DNA of 64,000 bases. It comes from JAGQPD01 sp020426865. GTDB taxonomy: Bacteria > Planctomycetota > Planctomycetia > Pirellulales > Pirellulaceae. The notes under the pieces were generated by a model that did not search any database, was not told the origin of the DNA, and saw only the letters and a program-made list of their open reading frames with translations. The DNA lies in assembly GCA_041399065.1 (NCBI GenBank), contig JAWKTN010000001.1, forward strand, positions 806,001 through 870,000, read 5' to 3'. Below are positions 8,934 to 16,524 of this stretch, piece by piece. The position numbers and the translations under genes were made by a program. Position 1 is the stretch's first letter; every line of letters begins with the position of its first letter.

Positions 8934-10364
8934 CTACCCCTCCATCCAACGTTGATGGGCCACAACGGTCGCCAGTAACGTGACCACGGCTGTCGCCAGC
9001 CACCATCCACAACGGCGGACGGCACCGGGAGCTACCCACATTTCGACGACGGCGATTTGGAGGCCGAACAACAATCCGTCTGCCAACACGTGCGTATAGG
9101 CAAAACCAAGCGCGCCATGACGTGGGATGAAATAGTAGGCACCGCCAACGTAGACAGCCGCCCAGAGGATATACAGCACCAACGCCAGCCAACGCCGTCC
9201 CGCTCCGTCATATATCTGTCGCAACGATTGATTCATGCAGTGAAAGAATACCGAAACCATCAACACCGGCAGCACCGCCGCCGCATCAAGATACTGCTCG
9301 CCGAACAACAGAATTAACGGATACGACAGGAGGATTACCAACAACGCGACCGGCCAGGTGGAAAGACATCCGGCCAACAAGTTGATACTGCTGGTACGAA
9401 CAAACGCGTCCTTTTCGCGAGCCCCATACGATTCGGAAAGAATCGGCAAGAAAACTCGCGAAAGTGCACTGGGAAAAAAAATTACCGAGGTGCGCCACTG
9501 ATCGGCCGCCGAAAAGATCCCTAATTTTGTCGCACCGTCGTCGGCCAATAGCAATATCGTGCGACCATACCACAAAACAGCGGCGACCAAGGCGCCCATC
9601 AACAGTCCGGGAAGCGCAAATCCGGCAAACACATCCCACAGTTCCCCGCGATCCGCTGGAATTGCTGTCGTGGGAAACCCGGCCAGGCGACGCTGTCGAT
9701 TGAGATAGACGCGGCTAATCACCATGGTCCCGATTGCCACACCGATCAGTCCCACCAACGCCCCCGGCAATCCGCAGGCGTAAGCCAACGGAATGCAAAG
9801 AAGGGGTGTCAAAGCACCACGCCAGGCGTTGACGCGTGCGATCTCCTGAAACGCCTCGAAACCGACCAACGCGTGCTGTTGAATATTGCCGTAGATCAAA
9901 AACAACACGAGCAACGAACCGATCGCCAATGGCAACGTCAATTCCGGACGTTGCAATTGGTACTGTGCAATCCAAGGGGAAGATATGAAGCAGGCCAGCG
10001 AAAAGATGAAGCAGGTCGCCATCCCCAACTTTAACGTGAAGCGCAACAACCGCTCGGCGCGGTGTGGATCGGTGCGTCGGTATTCCGCAACGTACTTCGT
10101 GGTCGTCGTCCCCATCCGCATCGCCGCGAAGACTGAGAACATTTGTGTGGTGCTTTGGATCATTCCCAGTTCGCCGAAGGCGGCGACACCAAGGATCCGC
10201 GCGACAAAGATCGTCGAAACGGCACTGCAGGCGCGCCAAGCCGCGTTGCCAACGATGGTCCAGAAGACCCCCCGCAGGACGCGGTCGCGCAGGCGGGTGC
10301 CATGATCAAGCGAGCCCCAAGCACGCTGTGCACGACTGCCAAATGCTCGCAGTAGACCTATCAT
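8934..10364 (-). CDS. Oligosaccharide flippase family membrane protein (Wzx-like, MATE/MVF superfamily)
   Basis: About 476 residues with 12 or more hydrophobic segments throughout. The amphipathic start LRDRVLRGVFWTIVGNAAWR followed by FVARILGVAAFGELGMIQS matches the first helices of Polysacc_synt/Wzx proteins, where the conserved 'lLG...fG.y' stretch lies in helix 2. Wzx flips undecaprenyl-diphosphate-linked oligosaccharide units across the inner membrane. The start was set at the ATG at 10364; a TTG three codons earlier would also work. It sits between a sulfotransferase and the deacetylase. Together with an initiating transferase and a ligase/polymerase it indicates a Wzx/Wzy-type pathway. 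Confidence 0.87.
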   Translation of the reverse strand: MIGLLRAFGSRAQRAWGSLDHGTRLRDRVLRGVFWTIVGNAAWRACSAVSTIFVARILGVAAFGELGMIQSTTQMFSVFAAMRMGTTTTKYVAEYRRTDPHRAERLLRFTLKLGMATCFIFSLACFISSPWIAQYQLQRPELTLPLAIGSLLVLFLIYGNIQQHALVGFEAFQEIARVNAWRGALTPLLCIPLAYACGLPGALVGLIGVAIGTMVISRVYLNRQRRLAGFPTTAIPADRGELWDVFAGFALPGLLMGALVAAVLWYGRTILLLADDGATKLGIFSAADQWRTSVIFFPSALSRVFLPILSESYGAREKDAFVRTSSINLLAGCLSTWPVALLVILLSYPLILLFGEQYLDAAAVLPVLMVSVFFHCMNQSLRQIYDGAGRRWLALVLYILWAAVYVGGAYYFIPRHGALGFAYTHVLADGLLFGLQIAVVEMWVAPGAVRRCGWWLATAVVTLLATVVAHQRWMEG

Positions 10365-10430
10365 GAGTTTCAATTTCGACCTGCATCCGTTGGTTCACGA
10401 TAACGGGGAACAACGAACTGTCTCGCCCGA

Positions 10431-11309
10431 CTAGCGCCAGTCAAAACGGCGTTCGATAAGTTCGAACAGTTGCTCGTTCAATGGCGCGAATTCACCCGTC
10501 AATCGTTGTCGCGTCGATTCACGCATCGGGGGATACGGAAACTTGGCCACGTTTTCCTGCGGCGGCGTGGGGATCGCTGGCAATTCCAGAAAGTCTAGCA
10601 CCTGCTGATAGACGAGGTCGGTTTGTGTGTAATACTCCGAACTCTCGACCACCAATACGTCCGACGACGGGAATAATTGAAGGATATGCCGCATTTGCGG
10701 ATAGTAGCGACTGCGGTCGAGATACGAATAGTACATGTGCGCCAGACCTTCGTGCAACGGGTTCAGCTCCAGCGCCGCCAAATCAGCCGCCAATCGTTCC
10801 GCCTCCAACTCGATCGCCGTTTCAAACGTCTCAGTCTCGCGCCCCTTCCGTACCTGGTGGTGGTAGGAAGAATACGCGCGATCCACTGGGTGCCGCAGCA
10901 TCACCACGATTTTCACGCCCGGCAGGTCTTCCGCTATTCGCTCCATCGCATACGGATGATAGATGTAGTAAGGACTCGCTTCGCCCGTTAACTGCCGGAA
11001 CACGCTACCGTCGTGCCACGGCCGTTGCTTTACCTGACTTGCCAGTGGAAAGTGAGCACGGTACCACTCGATCCCCTCCCCATAATTCAGATCGAAATAA
11101 TGCACCTCCTTCACCGTGCTGGATGCGATCAACGGATGTTGGATCAGCTGGCCATGGAGACTCGTCGTCCCACATTTCTGCGCCCCCACAATGAGAAAGT
11201 CCGGCAACACGCGCCCCGCCGCGTCGCGCAATTGGTGTCGATGCACCAACGACGCTCGCGTCTGCTTGACAAACTCCTTCACGCGTACCGGAATCCAACG
11301 CTTGAGCAT
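10431..11309 (-). CDS. PAPS-dependent sulfotransferase (heparan-sulfate-type Sulfotransfer_1)
   Basis: About 292 residues. The PSB loop is PDFLIVGAQKCGTTSLHGQL, with the conserved Lys-Cys-Gly-Thr-Thr. The second-substrate segment KEVHYFDLNYGEGIEWYRAHF matches the 'KE.hyFd....g..wY...F' pattern of heparan/chondroitin sulfotransferases, and the 3'-phosphate segment is VVMLRHPVDRAYSSYHHQ. This is a clearer glycan sulfotransferase than the one at 3187-3990, and the two are only distantly alike. The ATG at 11309 was preferred over a GTG at 11321. It probably sulfates the surface polysaccharide before or during export (inference). Confidence 0.9.
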   Translation of the reverse strand: MLKRWIPVRVKEFVKQTRASLVHRHQLRDAAGRVLPDFLIVGAQKCGTTSLHGQLIQHPLIASSTVKEVHYFDLNYGEGIEWYRAHFPLASQVKQRPWHDGSVFRQLTGEASPYYIYHPYAMERIAEDLPGVKIVVMLRHPVDRAYSSYHHQVRKGRETETFETAIELEAERLAADLAALELNPLHEGLAHMYYSYLDRSRYYPQMRHILQLFPSSDVLVVESSEYYTQTDLVYQQVLDFLELPAIPTPPQENVAKFPYPPMRESTRQRLTGEFAPLNEQLFELIERRFDWR

Positions 11310-11353
11310 CGGTCGACTCACTCACTTGCTTCCGAGGTGATCCGCAGCGTGAC

Positions 11354-12223
11354 TCAACCACGCACTTCCTGTTCGGCCTTCGGCGGCAACAGACGCTCGG
11401 CCGCTCCCGGCAACCGATTGGGGATCGTCCCCTGAGAGAAGGCCTGCTTCAACACCTGACACACAAACCGCGGGCTGTCCAGATTGCGTCGCCACATCCG
11501 ACGCGGTTCACATCCCAAACGATAGAACCATTCCAAACCAATATTGCGCATCCACGTAGGGGCCCACTTCATGTTGCCAGAATGGAAATCAAATGCCGCA
11601 CCAACTCCAATCATCGCCGTGGCCTCCACTCGCCCCGATTGTCGCGCCATCCACTTCTCCTGCTTCGGCGCTCCCAGCCCCACCCAAATGATGTCCGGCA
11701 TCGCGGCGTTAATCTGTTCGGCAATCTCCTCGTCCTCGCTGATCGACAAATCACGGAACGGCGGACTCATCGTCCCAACAATCTCAATCCCCGGATACGT
11801 TCGCTCCAATCGCTGCGCTAGCCGCTCCGCGATCCCCGGCAAACCACCATATAAGTAATGACGTAACCCTGACTCCCGACCGCGATCGCAAATGTCCAGC
11901 ATCAAATTCGGCCCCGTCACCCGCCGATGACGACCAAAACCCAACACCTTCGCCGCCACGATAATCCCCACTCCATCGGCCAACGTCAAACCCGACTGCT
12001 GCGTCGCCAACCGCATCTCCGGATCGCGATGACACATCATCACACTGTGCGGATTCGTCAATGTGATGTAGCCGCGCCTGCTAGCAGCGCGCCAGTTTTC
12101 AATCACGCTCAATACCTGTCGCCTCGGCAACAGATCAAAACGGACGTTCGCTATCGTCCGCCGCATGATATCCACGGGAACCTCGGTGAAACAGACAGGA
12201 TCGGTCAATTGGGTAGTTTGCAT
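11354..12223 (-). CDS. WecG/TagA/CpsF family glycosyltransferase (GT26)
   Basis: A 289-residue protein covering the full GT26 domain. It shows TLTNPHSVMMCHRDPEM, LTLADGVGIIVAAKVLG, RVTGPNLMLDICDRG, HYLYGGLPGIAERLAQ, IIWVGLGAPKQEKWM and GVGAAFDFHSGNMKWAP. These are the standard WecG/TagA landmarks, with the catalytic-region Asp in LADG. Characterised members add ManNAc or ManNAcA to undecaprenyl-diphosphate-GlcNAc, the second step of ECA or teichoic acid linkage-unit synthesis. The WecA-type transferase that would make its acceptor is the next gene upstream, 108 bases away. The sugar donor here is not determined. Confidence 0.9.
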   Translation of the reverse strand: MQTTQLTDPVCFTEVPVDIMRRTIANVRFDLLPRRQVLSVIENWRAASRRGYITLTNPHSVMMCHRDPEMRLATQQSGLTLADGVGIIVAAKVLGFGRHRRVTGPNLMLDICDRGRESGLRHYLYGGLPGIAERLAQRLERTYPGIEIVGTMSPPFRDLSISEDEEIAEQINAAMPDIIWVGLGAPKQEKWMARQSGRVEATAMIGVGAAFDFHSGNMKWAPTWMRNIGLEWFYRLGCEPRRMWRRNLDSPRFVCQVLKQAFSQGTIPNRLPGAAERLLPPKAEQEVRG

Positions 12224-12331
12224 AATTCAGATAAGTCTTATTGAACCAAGCGATTGTCGGGGCTGCAATCAGGCATCCTTCAGAACCTTAGTTTTTTCCC
12301 AGGGTCTTGCCGCCAACATTCGCTGGTTTCG

Positions 12332-13879
12332 CTACACTTCCGGGTGTGCAAGCAGTTCCTTATAGGGGGGTTGTCGTGAAAATGACGAGGATTCCGGAGC
12401 TGGCGACAACCGGGAATCGCTCACGGCAACGTCCGTCAGCTCGCCTTGGAAAGCATTGACGATACGGGTGAGGTCGGACCAGGCGGTGGCGTCGAGGGCT
12501 TGTTGGGGGGCGCCAATGGCGGGTCGGGTTCCGCCGGCAATTTCTACCCAACCTACCTGTTTTTCCAGGACCGACAGTGGCAGACGCAGGGTCCAGTTGT
12601 TGCGGGCGCGGAAGGCGGCGGCGTTCCCCCACCGGGCGTGGAAGGCCTCGTGGAGCCAGGGGAGACTGAGCGTAACCTGGAGGGCGTCCCAGTTTTGGCG
12701 ATGGGCCTGTCGGGTCAGGCTTTTCCAGGGTCCGGACCAAGGGAGGCGGCCCTGGAGATGAACATATTGGTCGATAGCGGTCGGGTTCGTCGAATTGCGG
12801 GACTGCCGGAGGTGCCAGGTGATGAGCCGCCATTCGCCATGTCCGATGATCCGCTGGATCGCCAGGTAGACGACGACGGCCAGTGCGGTGACCAGTGCGA
12901 TAGCGTCGGCACCGGTCCGGAGGCTGGCGATTGCGGCAATGGACGTGACGGCGGTAACCAGGGCGACGACGAGCACCAGGCGGAGGGGGGTGACACCTTG
13001 GTGGAGGAGGCGGTGATGGAGGTGTCCGCGATCGGTATCGTAGATACTGCGGCCGGTAAGTATTCGTCGGAAGATAGCGTATCCGGTATCGAGCAGGGGG
13101 AGTGTCAGCAGGGCGACGGGCGCGGCGACGGCGAACGTGGCCTGGCTTTTGATCGACGCCTGAATCGCGACGGCACCGACGGCCAGGCCGAGGACCATAC
13201 TGCCGCCGTCGCCGAGATAGATTTTGGCAGGGGGGAGATTGAAGACGAGGAAACCGGCGAGGGCACCGGCGAGGGCCAGCGGGACGACTGCCGTTTCCGG
13301 GTGTCCGGAGAAGAAGGCAATTGCCGCCAGGCTGGAACAGATGCCGATTCCTAGGGTCGACGCCACGCCATCAGCTCCATCCATCAGATTGATTGCGTTG
13401 ACGGTACCGAGCAGCCAACCGAGGGTAACGAGGTAGCCGAAATGCCCGAGTTCCAATCGCCAACCCAAAACGTCGCAGCGGAAGAAGACGAATCCGCCGG
13501 CGATCAGGATCAGGCTAGCAACCACTTGTCCCAACAGCTTGTGAGCCCCGCGGAGTCCATATCGATCATCGTAGAGACCGACGATCAGGATCACAGACAG
13601 CGCGGCGACGAGGTGCAGCTGTTGGCGGAGAAAGCTGGGATCGATTCCCCGAATACCTGGAACCATACAGTATGCGAGGGCGACGATCAGGGTGGCCGCC
13701 ACAAACACGGCGACACCGCCTCCCAGGGGCGTTGACGCACCATGTTGCTTGCGGACGCCGTCTGGCAAATCACAGAATCGTCCGAGTCTGGCGGCGCGGA
13801 TAACGATGGGAGTGGCGACGATCGCAGCCAACGTCGCACCGGCGCAGATGGCGAAGGAGCCGACAATTACGGGGTTCAT
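12332..13879 (-). CDS. WecA/TagO-type undecaprenyl-phosphate sugar-1-phosphate transferase with C-terminal extension
   Basis: A 515-residue protein. The first ~345 residues are an MraY/WecA-type membrane enzyme with about ten helices. It has RKQHGASTPLGGGVAVF, the catalytic Asp pair in LIVGLYDDRYGLRG, NLMDGADGVASTLG, KIYLGDGGSMVLG and the C-terminal His motif DRGHLHHRLLHQG. It transfers GlcNAc-1-P or a similar sugar phosphate to undecaprenyl phosphate, starting the polysaccharide chain. A further ~170 soluble residues follow, longer than in E. coli WecA or TagO, and I do not recognise them. Base usage differs from its neighbours: the coding strand is C-rich at third positions, while the flanking genes are G-rich. 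Confidence 0.88.
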   Translation of the reverse strand: MNPVIVGSFAICAGATLAAIVATPIVIRAARLGRFCDLPDGVRKQHGASTPLGGGVAVFVAATLIVALAYCMVPGIRGIDPSFLRQQLHLVAALSVILIVGLYDDRYGLRGAHKLLGQVVASLILIAGGFVFFRCDVLGWRLELGHFGYLVTLGWLLGTVNAINLMDGADGVASTLGIGICSSLAAIAFFSGHPETAVVPLALAGALAGFLVFNLPPAKIYLGDGGSMVLGLAVGAVAIQASIKSQATFAVAAPVALLTLPLLDTGYAIFRRILTGRSIYDTDRGHLHHRLLHQGVTPLRLVLVVALVTAVTSIAAIASLRTGADAIALVTALAVVVYLAIQRIIGHGEWRLITWHLRQSRNSTNPTAIDQYVHLQGRLPWSGPWKSLTRQAHRQNWDALQVTLSLPWLHEAFHARWGNAAAFRARNNWTLRLPLSVLEKQVGWVEIAGGTRPAIGAPQQALDATAWSDLTRIVNAFQGELTDVAVSDSRLSPAPESSSFSRQPPYKELLAHPEV

Positions 13880-14038
13880 GAGCAGGACTAGTTACCAAGA
13901 TGAGCGGGCAAATCAGAGAAGCAATCACAAAGCAATCCATCCAGGCACATCCGTTCGTAACGCAACCATCATGGCCACGCACACGTCATTCGTTGTCGGC
14001 GCATCCTTACATAGGAACCACGCCGCGGACAACGTAAG

Positions 14039-16393
14039 CTATTCAACCTCACTCGCCTCCAACGGCAGCTGTTTGGCGGCAGCCGACGTCACCGTTGAAG
14101 CGACATATTCCTCGCTGCGGTAACCGTAGCTGTACCCGTAGCCATAACCGTAGCCATCGCGATACCCTGTTCGGCCATAGCGACCTTTCGCCTCCACGGC
14201 ATTGACGACGACTCCCAGCACATTTGCTTCGACATTGTTGAGTACCTCCCGAGCTCGGGCGGCCGCCCCTTGAACGCCGCGACGCAATCGCAACGTCAAT
14301 AAGACGCCGTCGACTCGCGGTGCCACGGCGGCCGGGTCGGTCACTGCCAACAATGGCGGGGTGTCAACGATCACAAAGTCAAACTTCTGTCGGAGGACGT
14401 CGATCAACTCTTTGAAAAACGGGCTGGTCAACAGTTCCGATGGGTTATCGACGGCGCCACCCACGGTCAACAAACTCAAATGATCAAGCCCCGAAGGTAC
14501 GCAAGCTTCCTCCGGCGCCACGCTACCGCTGAGCACCGCCCGCAGGCCGCTATCGGCATGCTGCGAGATGTTGAACAGTTTGTGGACGGAAGGGCGGCGA
14601 AAATCAGCATCAAGCAACAAGACGCGCTTGCCAGAACGTGCCATCGTCACGGCCAGATTCGCGGCCAACGTCGACTTGCCATCGCCGGGTAGCGGACTTG
14701 TCACCTGAATCACTCGGTGATCCTGCCCTCCGGTGCTGAAGTACAAGGAAGTCCGAACCGCACGATAGGCCTCCGACACATTCGAACCATTGTGATGAAT
14801 CGTAATCAGCGACGGCGATAGTTTCGGATACAGCTCGCCAACCTGCATTTCCTTGCGATTCATCAACGGGATTTGACCAATCACTGGCACCTGCAGCGTT
14901 CGCCTGATGTCGGCCGGGCTGCGGAACATCGCTTCCGAGCGGTCCACCAAATACCCCAATCCAAACGCGGCAATCAAGCCGACGAGTCCCGAGATACCCA
15001 AGGATTGCACCAGGTTTGGATTCACTTGCTTGCCAATCCCCGCTTCCGCCAATACGCTCATCCGGTCGCCACCGCTATCCCGCACAATATCGATTTCGTT
15101 CAAGCGGTCGACAACAGCACTAAACAACATCTGGATACGTTCGATATTGCTGCGGTATGTCTGGTCCTGCACCAGATAGACCTGCATTTCGGTCGCCAGT
15201 TTCTGTTCTTCCTGAAAATGCGTGTCCAGCGATTCCAGCTGACGTGACACGGTCACATAGTCCGTACGGAGCGACTGCATGTAGACGCCGACGTAGTCGA
15301 TCACTTGAGCGTTCGCTTGTTGCATTCCGCTGCCAATCGGCGGAGCGGCAATGCGCGCCTGCGTTTCGTCCAACTCGCGTTTCAATTCCGTGATTCTCGT
15401 GCGAGCTGCGACAACATCGGGGTGTCCGTCTGCATAGTCCTGACTCAAACGGCGTTCTTCCGCAATCGCCTCGGTATACATTCGCGATAGCTGAGCATAG
15501 TAAATCCGCTGAGTCTCGCGCTCGTAATCCTGCACCATCGCCTGTGGGTCCACCACCGGTAATTCCTTCTGCTCGGCCGGTCGTAGCATCGCCAACGCCT
15601 GATAAAACACCGCCTCGCGACTTGTCCCCCCCGCCGTCAACGCACTCTCCAGACTCTTGATCTTCGCCGCCAGCGTCGAACGCTCCACCATCAACTTGCG
15701 CCGCACCGCCTCAATCTCGCTCTGTCGCTCCTGATGCGGATTGATCCCCTCCCCTTCCTTCCAAATCAGCGGCGCCTTGCTCTGAAACTCCAAATACCGC
15801 GACTCTTCCGTCTGCAATTGCTGCATCAACTCGTCCTTGGCCTGCGTGATCAAATCGGTCGTCTGCTTGTCCACGTCCTGATTCGATTTCGCCAAAAACT
15901 CGTCGTAAACGTCCACTAACGCCGTTACGATCTTGCGACAGTCGTCCGGACGACTCCCGGCATATCGCACCTCCAAAATCGTTGTGTCATCCCCCGCTAC
16001 GTCAATCGTGATCCCCCGCTCGACAAACTCCACCGGCTTCTCCACGTCCGCCAACGACGGAAGATTCGACAAGCCCACTCGCTTGAGCGCTAAATCCACA
16101 ATCATCGGGCTGCGAATGATCATCGCGTGCGTCTCGATCGTCTTCTCAAACGTCGGCTGCTCCCCATTCATCTCCCCCGATACCGCCACCTTCCGCTTGT
16201 TCTCAATCAAGATGCGCGACGACGACTCGTACGTCGCAGGGGCCTTCAGAAAATACAACACCCCCATCAATAGACTGATCAATAACACAAACAAAACTAA
16301 GAAGATGTGCCGCTCCAATATCGCCCAGACGTCAAACACCGGTTCTGGGGCCGCTCCGGCCGGAGCTGGAAGCATTCGGGTCTCCGTCGACAT
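14039..16393 (-). CDS. Wzc-like polysaccharide co-polymerase fused to BY-type tyrosine kinase, Tyr-rich tail
   Basis: About 784 residues. An N-terminal Wzz domain has a TM helix near residues 25-50, a long coiled-coil periplasmic region with a PEQKELPVVDPQA linker, and a second TM helix near 450. The kinase domain follows: Walker A VTSPLPGDGKSTLAANLAV, Walker A' LLLDADFRRPS and Walker B FDFVIVDTPPLLAVTD. The tail between residues ~740 and 770 carries about eight tyrosines in Gly-Tyr repeats, the expected autophosphorylation cluster. It controls chain length and export. The ATG at 16393 has a GAGGT Shine-Dalgarno 8 bases upstream, which decides the start. It is a paralogue of the next upstream gene. 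Confidence 0.92.
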   Translation of the reverse strand: MSTETRMLPAPAGAAPEPVFDVWAILERHIFLVLFVLLISLLMGVLYFLKAPATYESSSRILIENKRKVAVSGEMNGEQPTFEKTIETHAMIIRSPMIVDLALKRVGLSNLPSLADVEKPVEFVERGITIDVAGDDTTILEVRYAGSRPDDCRKIVTALVDVYDEFLAKSNQDVDKQTTDLITQAKDELMQQLQTEESRYLEFQSKAPLIWKEGEGINPHQERQSEIEAVRRKLMVERSTLAAKIKSLESALTAGGTSREAVFYQALAMLRPAEQKELPVVDPQAMVQDYERETQRIYYAQLSRMYTEAIAEERRLSQDYADGHPDVVAARTRITELKRELDETQARIAAPPIGSGMQQANAQVIDYVGVYMQSLRTDYVTVSRQLESLDTHFQEEQKLATEMQVYLVQDQTYRSNIERIQMLFSAVVDRLNEIDIVRDSGGDRMSVLAEAGIGKQVNPNLVQSLGISGLVGLIAAFGLGYLVDRSEAMFRSPADIRRTLQVPVIGQIPLMNRKEMQVGELYPKLSPSLITIHHNGSNVSEAYRAVRTSLYFSTGGQDHRVIQVTSPLPGDGKSTLAANLAVTMARSGKRVLLLDADFRRPSVHKLFNISQHADSGLRAVLSGSVAPEEACVPSGLDHLSLLTVGGAVDNPSELLTSPFFKELIDVLRQKFDFVIVDTPPLLAVTDPAAVAPRVDGVLLTLRLRRGVQGAAARAREVLNNVEANVLGVVVNAVEAKGRYGRTGYRDGYGYGYGYSYGYRSEEYVASTVTSAAAKQLPLEASEVE

Positions 16394-16524
16394 CTGTATT
16401 ACCTCACGACTTCGCTCTATCAAGGTACGCCTCAAACCGCCTATTTTACCAAGTTTCCCTAATCTTCACCATGTGCCAATTCCCACGAATGTGGCCGACG
16501 GCCTTACTGTTGCCAACCACCCAT

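Noticed and set aside
12446..13354. 302-codon plus-strand frame opposite the WecA-type gene
   Set aside because: A Gly/Glu/Asp-rich shadow produced by the strong base skew of the real gene on the other strand.
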